DNA of 64,000 nucleotides from Gluconobacter kondonii. Its GTDB lineage: Bacteria > Pseudomonadota > Alphaproteobacteria > Acetobacterales > Acetobacteraceae. Location of the stretch: NCBI RefSeq assembly GCF_002723995.1, contig NZ_BEWP01000007.1, positions 124,001 through 188,000 on the forward strand, given 5' to 3'. Under the pieces are notes generated by a model, which was not told the DNA's origin, did not search any database, and saw nothing but the letters and a program-made list of their open reading frames with translations. Of this stretch, positions 41,184-50,649 are shown piece by piece (position 1 is the stretch's first letter; the number at the start of each line of letters is the position of its first letter). A program made the translations under genes and the position numbers.

Positions 41184-41306
41184 AATCGATGTGTCCTTAA
41201 ATTGGCCGGGTTGAAAACCGGCCCTCAGAGAGATGCAAACGGATCGCCGCGTCATCGGTTTCCGCGTGATTGAACGGCAGCATGGCAATCCTGTGGCAAT
41301 GCGCCC

Positions 41307-42488
41307 TCAGCGATGCCCGGCGGCTGCCGCCTGCCCTGCTGCAACACCGCTCGCCCAAGCCCATTGGAAGTTGTGTCCGCCAAGCCAGCCCGTGACATCC
41401 ACAGCTTCTCCGATCGCGTAAAGTCCGGGAATTTCCCGAACCTCCAGCGTCTGGGATGACAGATCCCGCGTGTCGATCCCGCCGCGCATGACTTCCGCCT
41501 TGGCATAACCCTCCGTCCCGGCGGGGCGGAGCTGCCAGTTCGAAATCCGCTCGGCCAGTGCCTTGATCGCACGGTCCGGCTGGTTCGCCAGCATCGTATC
41601 GCCCATTCCCACCGCCAGAGCACGCGCCAGCCGCTGTGGCAGGGCTTCCAGCAGGCTCGGCGGGAGCGCTTTCGGACGGTCTTTTTTAACCTTCAGCAGC
41701 ACGTTAAGCGCATTCTGCCCCGGCAGCAGATCAATCTGCGCCGCATCACCGTTTTCCAGATAGGACGAAATCTGCAAAATCGCCGGGCCTGACACGCCGC
41801 GATGCGTGAAGACCATCCCGTCCTCAAACCGCGGGCCTTTCTTGCCCACTCGCGCCACGATCGGCAGCGAAACGCCTGCAAGCTCGGGATCAGCATCCGC
41901 CAGAACCAGCGGCACGAGTGCCGGGGCCGTCGGCACCACGCGCAGTCCGAATTTCCGCGCCAGCCGCAACGACAGATCAGAAGCGCCGAGCTTGGGAATG
42001 GACAGCCCACCCGTCGCAAGGATCACAGAGCCCGTGCGGATCTCGCCGTCATCCGTGACGACAATAAATCCGTGCTCTGCCCGGCGCACGTCCAGAATCC
42101 GCGTCTGCATCCTAAATTCGCAGCCAGCGGCCCGACATTCCGAAACCAGCATATCCACGATCTGCCCAGCCGAGCCATCACAGAAAAGCTGCCCGCGCGC
42201 CTTCTCGTGCCAGGCAATGCCGTAGCGGTTCACGAGCTTGAGGAAATCCTGCGGCGTATACCGCGCCAGCGCCGAGCGGGCGAAATGTCGGTTCTGGGAA
42301 ATGAAACAGTTCGGGCCGGTTTCAAGATGCGTGAAATTGCACCGCCCGCCGCCCGAGATCAGGATTTTGCGCCCCGGTTCCGGCCCATGATCCAGAACCG
42401 AAACCCGCGCACCGTTCTGCCCGGCCACAGCCGCCGCCATCAGCCCCGCTGCACCGGCTCCGAGCACAATCACATCGGGGTTCATCAT
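41307..42488 (-). CDS. NAD(P)/FAD-dependent oxidoreductase, HI0933/BaiN family
   Basis: The 393-residue product has the dinucleotide-binding motif [20 protein letters not shown] at residues 6-25, the family signature GRKILISGGGRCNFTH (about 39-54), GSVILATGGLSIPKLGAS, and the C-terminal PGLYAIGEAVDVTGWLGGHN flavin-contact stretch. These are features of the HI0933 flavoprotein family, whose physiological substrates are mostly unclear. An ATG ATG pair makes the start uncertain by one codon. It lies nine bases after the GST gene, probably in one transcript. Confidence 0.9.
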   Translation of the reverse strand: MMNPDVIVLGAGAAGLMAAAVAGQNGARVSVLDHGPEPGRKILISGGGRCNFTHLETGPNCFISQNRHFARSALARYTPQDFLKLVNRYGIAWHEKARGQLFCDGSAGQIVDMLVSECRAAGCEFRMQTRILDVRRAEHGFIVVTDDGEIRTGSVILATGGLSIPKLGASDLSLRLARKFGLRVVPTAPALVPLVLADADPELAGVSLPIVARVGKKGPRFEDGMVFTHRGVSGPAILQISSYLENGDAAQIDLLPGQNALNVLLKVKKDRPKALPPSLLEALPQRLARALAVGMGDTMLANQPDRAIKALAERISNWQLRPAGTEGYAKAEVMRGGIDTRDLSSQTLEVREIPGLYAIGEAVDVTGWLGGHNFQWAWASGVAAGQAAAAGHR

Positions 42489-42496
42489 AGCGGTTC

Positions 42497-43165
42497 TCAG
42501 AAATCCAGATTGGCGTAATGCGCGGGCGGCGTGATGCCGCTGACCTTGTCAGACAGCAGGCCCCGGAAACAGGGCCGGGATTTCACCCGGGCATACCAGT
42601 CCTTAGCCGCGGGCGCTTTGGACCAGTTCACGTCGCCGATGAAATCGAGCGCCGACAGATGCGCCGCAGCCGCGAAATCCGCCAGCGACAGCGCAGGCCC
42701 CGCCAACCAGGAGCGCGTTTCCGCCAGCCAGCCGATATAATCGAGATGAAAACGCATGTTCGCATAACCGGCCCGCAGCGCATTACCGTCCGGATGGCCA
42801 CGCCCGAACTGGCGTTTGTCCACCTTCTCGCCCAGAAGGTTCCGGGTGACCTCCTGTGCAAAACGGGTATCGAACCAGTCCACAAGCCGCCGCGTTTCAA
42901 CACGGTCGGCAAAGGTCCGCCCCAGAAGCGGCGTATCGGGATAGGCGTCTTCCAGATATTCGCAGATGACACGTCCGCCAGGCACGGCCAGACCATTTTC
43001 CTCAACCAGCACAGGCACTTCGCCTGCGGGGTTGAGATGCAGAAATTCCTCGCGCTGCTCCCACACCCGTTCAATGACGGGTTCGAACGGGAGTCGCTTC
43101 TCGGTGAGGGCAAGCCTCACGAGACGGCATTGCGGAGAAAGTGGAAGGTGATGCAGGATACGCAT
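42497..43165 (-). CDS. Glutathione S-transferase family protein
   Basis: The product has about 222 residues. The thioredoxin-like N-terminal domain has HHLPLSPQCRLVRLALTEK and LNPAGEVPVLVEENGL (cis-Pro before VLV); the all-helical C-terminal domain has LSLADFAAAAHLSALDF. The catalytic residue is probably the Ser in LPLSP. The ATG at 43165 was chosen; a GTG two codons earlier is possible. It is divergent from minC with a 77-bp gap. Confidence 0.9.
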   Translation of the reverse strand: MRILHHLPLSPQCRLVRLALTEKRLPFEPVIERVWEQREEFLHLNPAGEVPVLVEENGLAVPGGRVICEYLEDAYPDTPLLGRTFADRVETRRLVDWFDTRFAQEVTRNLLGEKVDKRQFGRGHPDGNALRAGYANMRFHLDYIGWLAETRSWLAGPALSLADFAAAAHLSALDFIGDVNWSKAPAAKDWYARVKSRPCFRGLLSDKVSGITPPAHYANLDF

Positions 43166-43242
43166 TGCCACTTTCTAAGTCAGCCGATACCCGCTCACAA
43201 GAGCCTCACCGACTGCCCTACACAGGTCCGACGATTTTCACG

Positions 43243-43971
43243 ATGCCCGATCCCGTTTCCGTACCCTCCTCAACCGCCCCCATGCGCATCCGTGCCCGTG
43301 GCCGTTCCTTCCTCGCGCTTGTCCTGTCACCCGAGGCCCCCCTCCCCCTCTGGCTGGACGGTCTAGACTATCAGGTTGCCCGGTCCGGGGGGCTTTTCAC
43401 CGGAAAACCGATCATTCTGGATCTGGGTCTTCTTGATGAAAACACGCCGGGTCTGGCGACGCTTTTGGACGATATTGGGGGCCGGGGTGTCCGGATCATC
43501 GGTCTTGAAGGAGGAAGCCGTCACTGGCCGGCTGTCGCGCACTGGGACTGGCCGGAAATGCTGGATGGTGGCCGCCCTGCCGGGGAAGTCGAAATTCCGG
43601 AAGACCCGTCCACCAGTGCCGCAGGGCCGGTTTCGGGCGGTGGGACGCTCATTATCGATCAGACCGTGCGGTCGGGCCAGAGCATTCAGCATATGCAAGG
43701 TGACGTGATCATCCTCGGATCGGTGTCTTCTGGTGCTGAAATCGTGGCTGCGGGCTCCATCCACGTTTACGGAACCTTGCGTGGACGAGCGATTGCGGGC
43801 GTGGGCGGACAGTCCCAGAGCCGTATTTTCGCCAGCCGCATGCAGGCCGAACTCCTGGCGCTCGATGGCTATTATGCCGTGACGGAAGACATCGATCCCG
43901 CCCTTCTGGGACAGGCCGCGCAGGCCGCTCTGGATGAAGACCGTGTCCGTGTTCTGGCACTCCCCGTGTGA
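43243..43971 (+). CDS. minC: Septum site-determining protein MinC
   Basis: About 242 residues. The N-terminal FtsZ-inhibiting domain includes RGRSFLALVLSPEAPLPLW and ILDLGLLDENTPGLATLLDD. The C-terminal beta-helix that binds MinD has IIDQTVRSGQSIQHMQGDVI, GAEIVAAGSIHVYGTLRGRA and IFASRMQAELLALDGYY. Neither candidate start (43243 or 43282) has a good ribosome binding site. It blocks Z-ring formation away from midcell, together with MinD and MinE downstream. Confidence 0.93.
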   Translation: MPDPVSVPSSTAPMRIRARGRSFLALVLSPEAPLPLWLDGLDYQVARSGGLFTGKPIILDLGLLDENTPGLATLLDDIGGRGVRIIGLEGGSRHWPAVAHWDWPEMLDGGRPAGEVEIPEDPSTSAAGPVSGGGTLIIDQTVRSGQSIQHMQGDVIILGSVSSGAEIVAAGSIHVYGTLRGRAIAGVGGQSQSRIFASRMQAELLALDGYYAVTEDIDPALLGQAAQAALDEDRVRVLALPV

Positions 43972-44022
43972 TCCGGGCAATCACGTGATGCGGGTTGCCA
44001 TGAAAGCACCCCTATTCGCAGG

Positions 44023-44052
44023 TTGCCGCGACGCATAAAACATTCATAGAAT
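44023..44052 (+). promoter_or_regulatory. Possible minDE promoter
   Basis: TTGCCG, an 18-bp spacer and TAGAAT lie about 70 bp upstream of minD, in the 149-bp gap after minC. Moderate match to the consensus. Confidence 0.4.
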
Positions 44053-44120
44053 AAGATATCGGCCCGCGTTGGCCTGTTATGGGCAGGCGCAGACCGAAGA
44101 GACGTTTTTCTGGAGTATTC

Positions 44121-44933
44121 ATGTCCAAGGTTCTGGTTGTCACTTCCGGCAAGGGTGGCGTCGGCAAGACGACATCAACCGCCGCGCTCGGCGCCGCTCT
44201 CGCTCAGAGCGGACAGAATGTGGTTGTGGTTGATTTCGATGTCGGGCTTCGGAACCTCGACTTGGTCATGGGTGCCGAGCGCCGGGTGGTTTTCGATCTC
44301 ATCAATGTTGTGCAGGGCGATGCCCGCCTGTCGCAGGCGCTGATCCGCGACAAGCGCTGTGAAACCCTGTCGATCCTTCCCGCGTCCCAGACCCGGGACA
44401 AGGACGCTCTGACCTCCGAGGGCGTTGCCCGCGTGATGGATGAGCTTCGCGAGAAGTTCGACTGGGTGATCTGCGACAGTCCGGCCGGCATCGAACGTGG
44501 CGCGCAGCTTGCCATGTATCACGCCGATATGGCCGTGATCGTCACCAATCCCGAAGTCAGCTCGGTGCGTGACTCCGACCGGATCATCGGCCTGCTCGAC
44601 AGCAAAACCAAGAAGGCCGAACAGGGTGAGAAGGTTGACAAGCATCTGCTCCTGACCCGCTACGACCCGGCGCGCGCGGCACGAAAAGAAATGCTGAGTG
44701 TCGAGGACGTGCTCGAGATCCTCTCCATTCCCCTGCTCGGCATCGTTCCGGAGAGCGAGGACGTGCTGAAGTCCTCCAATGTCGGTGCGCCCGTCACTCT
44801 GGCTGCGCCCACAAGCCTTCCTGCCCGCGCTTATTTCGAAGCAGCCCGTCGCCTGAGCGGCGAGAAGCTCGAAGTCTCGGTACCCGTCGAAAAGCGCGGT
44901 TTCCTTGACTGGCTTTTCAAGAGGGACGCATGA
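44121..44933 (+). CDS. minD: Septum site-determining ATPase MinD
   Basis: The 270-residue product has the deviant Walker A motif GKGGVGKTT (about 10-18), [35 protein letters not shown] and a C-terminal amphipathic membrane-targeting helix ([13 protein letters not shown]). It recruits MinC to the membrane and oscillates with MinE. GGAG lies about eight bases before the ATG at 44121. minE begins four bases after the stop. Confidence 0.98.
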   Translation: MSKVLVVTSGKGGVGKTTSTAALGAALAQSGQNVVVVDFDVGLRNLDLVMGAERRVVFDLINVVQGDARLSQALIRDKRCETLSILPASQTRDKDALTSEGVARVMDELREKFDWVICDSPAGIERGAQLAMYHADMAVIVTNPEVSSVRDSDRIIGLLDSKTKKAEQGEKVDKHLLLTRYDPARAARKEMLSVEDVLEILSIPLLGIVPESEDVLKSSNVGAPVTLAAPTSLPARAYFEAARRLSGEKLEVSVPVEKRGFLDWLFKRDA

Positions 44934-44937
44934 GTTC

Positions 44938-45219
44938 ATGAGTTTTCTCGCAAACATCTTCGCGCGTCGCCAGCAGTCCAGCAGCGTCGCCAAGGATCGG
45001 CTCCAGATCCTGCTCGCCCATGAACGCAGCGCAGGCGGTGAGAGCGGCGAGTCCGATCTGATCCGCCAGCTTCACAAGGAAATCATGGAAGTCATCGCAC
45101 GCCATGTCGCCGTCGATCAGGACAAGGTCCAGATCAAGGTTGATCGTGGCAGTGGCTGTTCCATGCTCGAAATCGACGTCGAAGTTCCACAGGAACTCAG
45201 CGGCAAGCGGACTTCGTAA
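44938..45219 (+). CDS. minE: Cell division topological specificity factor MinE
   Basis: The 93-residue product starts [20 protein letters not shown], followed by [10 protein letters not shown] (the MinD-binding strand) and the C-terminal dimer domain ([20 protein letters not shown]). It stimulates MinD ATPase. AGAGGGA sits before the ATG within the end of minD. Confidence 0.96.
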   Translation: MSFLANIFARRQQSSSVAKDRLQILLAHERSAGGESGESDLIRQLHKEIMEVIARHVAVDQDKVQIKVDRGSGCSMLEIDVEVPQELSGKRTS

Positions 45220-45267
45220 CACAACTGCGGCCCGAAACGCCGCGTCTGAAAGAACGGAACAACACGG

Positions 45268-45627
45268 ATGAGCGGCTTTCTCGGAAACCTCATGAACCAG
45301 GCTGTGGGCGCGATCGGCGGGCAGCTTGGCGACAAGTTCGGCGGCAGCATTGGCGAATTTCTCAAGGGCGATGGCCTCAACATGCTCATCAGCCAGGCCC
45401 AGAGCGCCGGTCTGACCGACAAGATCCATTCCTGGATCGGCAATGGCGAGAACCTGCCCATCAGCACTGACGAACTGCGCAGCCTGCTGACGGACCAGCA
45501 GATCCAGACGATCGTCGCCAAGACGGGCCTGCCTGCCGGAACGATCCTGCCTGCGCTGGCACAGCTTCTCCCGGCTGCTGTCGACCAGCACACACCCGAA
45601 GGTCAGGCACCGTCCACGACGGCCTGA
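45268..45627 (+). CDS. YidB/DUF937-like protein
   Basis: The 119-residue product begins with a Gly-rich helical stretch (MSGFLGNLMNQAVGAIGGQL). It contains GLTDKIHSWIGNGENLPIST and LPAGTILPALAQLLPAAVDQ, the pattern of the YidB group, whose function is unknown. It lies 48 bp after minE and before a strong terminator, so it may belong to the min transcript. Confidence 0.8.
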   Translation: MSGFLGNLMNQAVGAIGGQLGDKFGGSIGEFLKGDGLNMLISQAQSAGLTDKIHSWIGNGENLPISTDELRSLLTDQQIQTIVAKTGLPAGTILPALAQLLPAAVDQHTPEGQAPSTTA

Positions 45628-45655
45628 CATTCAGTTTCGGCTTACAGGCTTTCAG

Positions 45656-45690
45656 ACGCCCCGGTGGAACCTGTCCACCGGGGCGTTTTG
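45656..45690 (+). terminator. Rho-independent terminator of the min operon
   Basis: ACGCCCCGGTGGA and TCCACCGGGGCGT form a 13-bp perfect stem followed by TTTTGCGTTT. Confidence 0.95.
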
Positions 45691-45699
45691 CGTTTGGGT

Positions 45700-46896
45700 T
45701 CAAATTTTCTGACCGTCTGGTACCGCATCATAAGGCTGCTTCTGTTCGATCGGAAAACGGATCAGCAGATAGGGTGTGACACGCCGATCCTTGCCGTCAT
45801 TGAACGACGCCAGACGGTTCCACTGCCCGAACGTGCAATAAACATGGTCCGCAGTTGCAAAAATGCCGTCGGGTGACAGGGCGCGTGGATCACGGAGCAT
45901 CATTTTGAAAGAGCCATCCTGATCGCGCCTCAGGATGCAGTCATGCTCATAATTCGTCGTGTAAAGCCGGTCATGGTCATCCAGCGCCAGTCCGTCCGCC
46001 ACCCCCTTTTCGCCTTCGTCGCGGATGGCAGGTGCCAAGGCCGTGTCGTCCGATGTCGAATCTGCCAGAAGGTCCACAGGCAGGCTGTAGAGCCGACGGC
46101 TGGTTAACGGCGCGAAATAGAGAGTTTTTTCGTCTTTCGTCAGGGCAATCCCATCCACGCCACCAGAGACCAGCTGGGGATGTCCGGGAATGTAGCGACG
46201 GGGCTCACCCTCCACGATGGCCATGAAACCGGCTTCCGGCAGAATGGCGGGATGTTTGGTCAAAAGTCGCCGTGCCTGCTGGGTGGCGACATCGACAACC
46301 ACGAGAGCAGGGCTTGTTCCGAAAGACGAATCCGTCACGAAGACCGTCCCCTGAGCGCCGTGCGACAGTGACACACGCAAGTCGTTCATGTGACTGTCCG
46401 GCAACAGGGCTGGCGCTTTGAGAATGATTTTGTGAACGACACGATTTGTCGTCGGGTCGATACAGACAATCTTGGCGGCTCCGGGCTGAAGGGGATGCCC
46501 GGCGCGCTTGCCGTCATCAATCACCCAGAGGCGGCCCTGACGATCCGTGGTCATGCCGTGGACGGAGACAAGGCACTCTGCCGGAACATTGCCCGGAAGG
46601 CTCATCTCGGCGTTGGGGTATGGCACGACCTTTCCGTCCACCAGTTCGCCAAGCGTTGCGCCCTTATGATCCACCGCATGGCGCGGAAAACCGACAAAGG
46701 TCCGGCCATTCGGAAGCACGACGATCCCGGAGGGACCGGGGCCGTCAAATTCGGCGACGACATCAAGCGCGCCATAGGGGCCGGTTCCGTTATCCTCGTT
46801 TCCGGCGGCCCATGCCTGAGAGGTTGGCAGCGCTGCCGTGACTGCAAGAGATGCCGGGGCTGCCGACGCTGCCTGCAGGAAATGACGTCGTTTCAT
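45700..46896 (-). CDS. Tat-exported yellow/MRJP-family protein (lactonase-like propeller)
   Basis: The 398-residue product starts MKRRHFLQAASAAPASLAVT, a twin-arginine signal ending near AWAAG. The mature part has beta-propeller text of the major royal jelly/yellow family (GRLWVIDDGKRAG, SHMNDLRVSLSHG, YFAPLTSRRLYSLPVDLL, ADGLALDDHDRLYTTNYEHD). Bacterial members are often annotated as sugar lactonase-like or dopachrome-tautomerase-like without proof. GGAGAG precedes the ATG at 46896; the longer frame has no support. It is divergent from a TonB-dependent receptor across 176 bp and may share its regulation. Confidence 0.82.
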   Translation of the reverse strand: MKRRHFLQAASAAPASLAVTAALPTSQAWAAGNEDNGTGPYGALDVVAEFDGPGPSGIVVLPNGRTFVGFPRHAVDHKGATLGELVDGKVVPYPNAEMSLPGNVPAECLVSVHGMTTDRQGRLWVIDDGKRAGHPLQPGAAKIVCIDPTTNRVVHKIILKAPALLPDSHMNDLRVSLSHGAQGTVFVTDSSFGTSPALVVVDVATQQARRLLTKHPAILPEAGFMAIVEGEPRRYIPGHPQLVSGGVDGIALTKDEKTLYFAPLTSRRLYSLPVDLLADSTSDDTALAPAIRDEGEKGVADGLALDDHDRLYTTNYEHDCILRRDQDGSFKMMLRDPRALSPDGIFATADHVYCTFGQWNRLASFNDGKDRRVTPYLLIRFPIEQKQPYDAVPDGQKI

Positions 46897-47072
46897 GTGC
46901 ACTCTCCGAAATTCATTTTCAAAACAAACCGTTTCCATAACGCCCGATCCGTGTAAGGAACGCCACAGGCCCTGCAAAATGTGATCGGAATTTTTCTGGA
47001 ACCGGAAAATTATGTTGACCTTCCGCAAATACGAACCAATTTTGTGGCTCATATAAAATACTAACCTATTGC
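46897..47072. promoter_or_regulatory. Divergent control region, lactonase-like gene and TonB receptor
   Basis: An imperfect palindrome with AATTTT/AAAATT ends lies at 46989-47011, and TATAAA at 47053-47058 could be a -10 element for the receptor. No clear -35 is seen. Confidence 0.3.
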
Positions 47073-49592
47073 GTGGTAAAAGTGCTGACCCAGCTTTCCC
47101 TTCGTCATCTGACCCTTCTGGGCACGTCCCTCCTTGGCTCCACGTTCGTTCTCATGACGGCGGAAAGCCGGGCTGCAACGCCGCAGCCTGCGTCGGCACA
47201 CTCTGCTCCGGCCGCACACACACAAACTCACCCGACTCCTGCGTCCAAAAAGGCAAAGCACGCTCAGACGCCAAAACACGAGACCGAGGTTTCAGGCGGC
47301 TCAGAAGCGCTTGTCGTTACAGGAACGCGCGAGTTCGGCAAAAAGGCGCGGGATTCGATTGCCCCGGTCGATATCGTGACGAATCGTCAGCTGACAGGGA
47401 CAGGTCAGCCCACACTGCGTGACTCTCTGGCCCTGCTGCTGCCCTCCCTGACCGTTCCGACAGGCGGCTTCGATGCCGGCGCCCTGACCGACAGCATTTC
47501 GCTGCGTGGCCTCAACCCCAATGAGACGCTTGTGCTGGTGGATGGCAAGCGGCGGCACACCACGGCCAATATCTACGCCGATGGCGGACCGGCACAGGGG
47601 TCCACACCTGTCGATATCGACATGATCCCCATGGCCATGATCGACCATATCGAAGTCCTGCGCGACGGTGCGTCTGCCCAGTATGGGTCTGACGCCATTG
47701 CGGGTGTGGTCAACATCATCCTCAAGAAGCAGAACCATGGTCTGACCATGCGCTCGAACACCGGGATCACGAGCGAAGGCGATGGTTTCCAGCAGGGTGT
47801 GTTCATTGATGGCGGCCTGAATCTGAACAATCGCGGCTTTGTTCATATCGGCGGCGATTTCGTCCATCAGGACCACACCTTCCGCTCAGGGAACGACAAC
47901 CGCACCAACACCGACGTCAACCAGCTTCTGGGTCAGCCCGAACAGACGCGTGAGAGCGTCGCCATCAATGCGGGTTATGACATCACCGATGATATCCAGG
48001 CCTATGCCGGTGCGACCTATGCGCATCGTCATGCGGAATCCTACCAGAACTACCGCCTGCCCACTTCGCTCGCCAAATATCCGGGCTACGCGGCAATCTA
48101 TCCTTATGGCTATTCCCCCATCGAGGCTCTGGAAGAAGACGATTACGAGCTGACGGCTGGTCTGAAAGGCACTCTGGCAGGCTGGCACTGGGATGTATCG
48201 TCCGTTTTCGGACGCGATTACGATGCCCTGAACGCCAACAGCACCACGAATGTGGGGCTGTACACAGCGACGGGCGAGACCCCGACATCGTTCGCAGCGC
48301 AGTCCTATAACAACACGCAGTGGACAAACAGCGTGGATCTGAGCCGCAAGTTCCGTACGTCGTTCTGGCCATATGCCATCAACGTCGCAGGCGGTGCGTC
48401 CTATCGCTATGAGGCCTATGCAATCGGAACCGGCTCTCCGGCCAGCTATAACTATTCCAGCTCGGACGGCTTTCCCGGCACCAACCCGGCCAATGCCGGA
48501 AAATGGTCTCGTGACGTTGCGGCAGGCTATCTCGACATCTCCACCAACCTGATGAAGCACTGGCAGGTCGATCTGGCCGGACGCGTCGAGCACTATACGG
48601 ATGTCGGCAACACCAAGACCGGCAAGGTCTCGACCCGTTACGATTTCAGCCCGCGCTTTGCGATCCGTGGCACGTTCAGCAATGGCTTCCATGCCCCGAC
48701 GCTGGCGCAGGAGCATTATTCCGCGCTATCCGTCTCGCCGACCGCTGCGAGCGGCATTATTGCAGCAAACTCCCCCGGAGCACTCGCCAACGGTGCCTCG
48801 GCCCTGAAATCGGAATCCTCCACAAGCGCCGAAGGCGGTATCATCGTCGAGCCGGTCAAGAAGCTGCACGTCACTGTCGATGTGTATCAGATCGACCTGC
48901 GGAACCGGATTATGCCGGGTGGGTCCATCTACGGATCTCAGGCTCATAGCGCGCTTGAGATGGACGGGTTCAATCTTCCTCCAGGATCTGGAAGCTGGAC
49001 GGGCAGCCAGCTTGCCACGCACTGGTTTGCCAATGTCGCCAATACGAGGACGCAAGGACTTGATCTGAGTGCGACCTATCCGACCGATTTTGGACGTTAT
49101 GGTCATGCGGACTGGGATGTTGCGATCAACCTGAACCGCACGCGCCTGCGCCATCAGGCCACCAGCACGACCGGAGCGCCGCTTCTGACGGCGCAGTATA
49201 TCGCCTACATCACCACAGCATATCCGCGCAGCAAGATCATCTTCGGCGGGACCTGGCATTCCGCACGCAACAAATGGGCGGTCTCCGTCCATGAAATCCG
49301 TTACGGCGAGACGACATCTCAGCTCACCTATTACACGGGGCCCTACGCCTATTCCACGAGCCACTATCTGGAGTTCCAGAATGTGCCGAAATGGACGACG
49401 AATGCTTCGGTGACCTACAATATCAGTCCCAAATGGAGCGCCACGATTGGGGGGAACAATATCTTCGCCAAATTCCCGTCTGTGGTGCCTGAAGGAAACC
49501 GCTATCTTGGCGTACCCAAGTACTACATGAGCACATCGCAGCTCGGCATGAATGGCGGGTATTACTACCTGGACGTTTCGGCGCGTTTCTAA
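47073..49592 (+). CDS. TonB-dependent outer-membrane receptor
   Basis: Up to 839 residues. It has a signal peptide (about 5-35), a His/Ala/Pro/Lys-rich linker (about 36-70), a TonB-box-like EALVVTGTRE, and a plug domain with SISLRGLNPNETLVLVDGKR and IEVLRDGASAQYGSDAIAGV. A 22-strand-type barrel ends in an aromatic residue (DVSARF). It imports a ligand across the outer membrane using TonB energy; the ligand is unknown. Starts are GTG at 47073 or 47082 with no good ribosome binding site. A 12-bp stem hairpin follows the stop. Confidence 0.92.
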   Translation: MVKVLTQLSLRHLTLLGTSLLGSTFVLMTAESRAATPQPASAHSAPAAHTQTHPTPASKKAKHAQTPKHETEVSGGSEALVVTGTREFGKKARDSIAPVDIVTNRQLTGTGQPTLRDSLALLLPSLTVPTGGFDAGALTDSISLRGLNPNETLVLVDGKRRHTTANIYADGGPAQGSTPVDIDMIPMAMIDHIEVLRDGASAQYGSDAIAGVVNIILKKQNHGLTMRSNTGITSEGDGFQQGVFIDGGLNLNNRGFVHIGGDFVHQDHTFRSGNDNRTNTDVNQLLGQPEQTRESVAINAGYDITDDIQAYAGATYAHRHAESYQNYRLPTSLAKYPGYAAIYPYGYSPIEALEEDDYELTAGLKGTLAGWHWDVSSVFGRDYDALNANSTTNVGLYTATGETPTSFAAQSYNNTQWTNSVDLSRKFRTSFWPYAINVAGGASYRYEAYAIGTGSPASYNYSSSDGFPGTNPANAGKWSRDVAAGYLDISTNLMKHWQVDLAGRVEHYTDVGNTKTGKVSTRYDFSPRFAIRGTFSNGFHAPTLAQEHYSALSVSPTAASGIIAANSPGALANGASALKSESSTSAEGGIIVEPVKKLHVTVDVYQIDLRNRIMPGGSIYGSQAHSALEMDGFNLPPGSGSWTGSQLATHWFANVANTRTQGLDLSATYPTDFGRYGHADWDVAINLNRTRLRHQATSTTGAPLLTAQYIAYITTAYPRSKIIFGGTWHSARNKWAVSVHEIRYGETTSQLTYYTGPYAYSTSHYLEFQNVPKWTTNASVTYNISPKWSATIGGNNIFAKFPSVVPEGNRYLGVPKYYMSTSQLGMNGGYYYLDVSARF

Positions 49593-49598
49593 GCCGTA

Positions 49599-49630
49599 TT
49601 GGGACATGCGAAGCGTAGCGCATGTCCCAA
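49599..49630. terminator. Hairpin between the TonB receptor and holA
   Basis: TTGGGACATGCG and CGCATGTCCCAA form a perfect 12-bp stem with an 8-base loop between convergent genes. It lacks a T-run but its position suggests a transcript end. Confidence 0.6.
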
Positions 49631-49644
49631 ACCAGCTTGTTAAA

Positions 49645-50649
49645 TCAGGCTTTTCGAACCGTACAAAGCGACGCGATATGGCGTCTGCATAGCGCCATAT
49701 CGGGCGAAGCGCTCTGCTTGCAGGCCAGTTCGAAAGCCTGCGTTTCGCGTGCTACCAGTGCGAGCGCCGGGAGAGGCCAACGATCCAGTGCCTGACTGAA
49801 AGCCGCGGTACGTTTGAAGAATACAGGGGGTTTCAGGGACTTCATGGCTTCGGCCCGCCCCTGCCCGTCCTGCACAGCCTGAGCAACTTTCTGAAGCCGC
49901 ACCAGCACACCCAGAACCGTACGCGCCACCGCTACGGGATTTGCCCCATCTGCCAGGGCCCGTTCGAGCGCCTGATCGGCCATCATGCGATTTCCGCACA
50001 GAGCCGAAAACGCTGCATCTTCCAGAGAATTGCCACCGGCATCGCCAACGCAGTCCTGAACGGACGATAGATCAAGACGACCATTCGGACCGGCATACAA
50101 CAGAAGTTTTTCAACTTCCCCCCTCACCCCGCTGCGGTCAGACCCCAGCACGCCCAGAAGCCAGATAAGGGCATCGCGATCGATGGTGACGCCCGCCTGA
50201 GCAAGTGCTTCCGTCACGGTCTGGGAAAGAGCGCGCCCCTCTTCGGGGTAGCAGGCAATGGAGGCAACCTGTTTGTGGGCCTCAGCCAGAGCACGCAGCT
50301 TCGAGCGTGCTGTAATCCCCGGAGCTTCGAGGACGACCAGAGCGTCCGTGTCCGCGTCCAGCACCCGCTTGAACAGGGGAGCAAGGCTCTCCTGCCCGTC
50401 CCTTACCCAGACGACACGCCGCCCCCCAATCAGGGAGAGTGCAGTGGCCTCTTCTTCAAGACGATCCTGCGTTTCCCGGTCAAGCTGCGCCACCTGAAAC
50501 GGATCATCCGTCGTGCCGGCAACCCGCCGGACCGCCTGCGCGGCCCGTTCCCGAATGAGGCCGGTATCCTCTCCATGAAGCACGATAGCCCGCCAGGAGC
50601 CGGCATTGTCCAGTGTTCGCGCGATATTCCGTGCGTCGATTTTCACCAC
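49645..50649 (-). CDS. holA: DNA polymerase III subunit delta
   Basis: The 334-residue product opens clamps in the DnaX complex. Visible: IVLHGEDTGLIRERAAQAV near the N-terminus, WVRDGQESLAPLFKRVLDAD, ALIWLLGVLGSDRSGVRGEV and EDAAFSALCGN, the HolA pattern. The start is one of two adjacent GTG codons directly after the lptE stop. It is last in the DUF3576-leuS-lptE-holA run, a common alphaproteobacterial order. Confidence 0.93.
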   Translation of the reverse strand: MVKIDARNIARTLDNAGSWRAIVLHGEDTGLIRERAAQAVRRVAGTTDDPFQVAQLDRETQDRLEEEATALSLIGGRRVVWVRDGQESLAPLFKRVLDADTDALVVLEAPGITARSKLRALAEAHKQVASIACYPEEGRALSQTVTEALAQAGVTIDRDALIWLLGVLGSDRSGVRGEVEKLLLYAGPNGRLDLSSVQDCVGDAGGNSLEDAAFSALCGNRMMADQALERALADGANPVAVARTVLGVLVRLQKVAQAVQDGQGRAEAMKSLKPPVFFKRTAAFSQALDRWPLPALALVARETQAFELACKQSASPDMALCRRHIASLCTVRKA

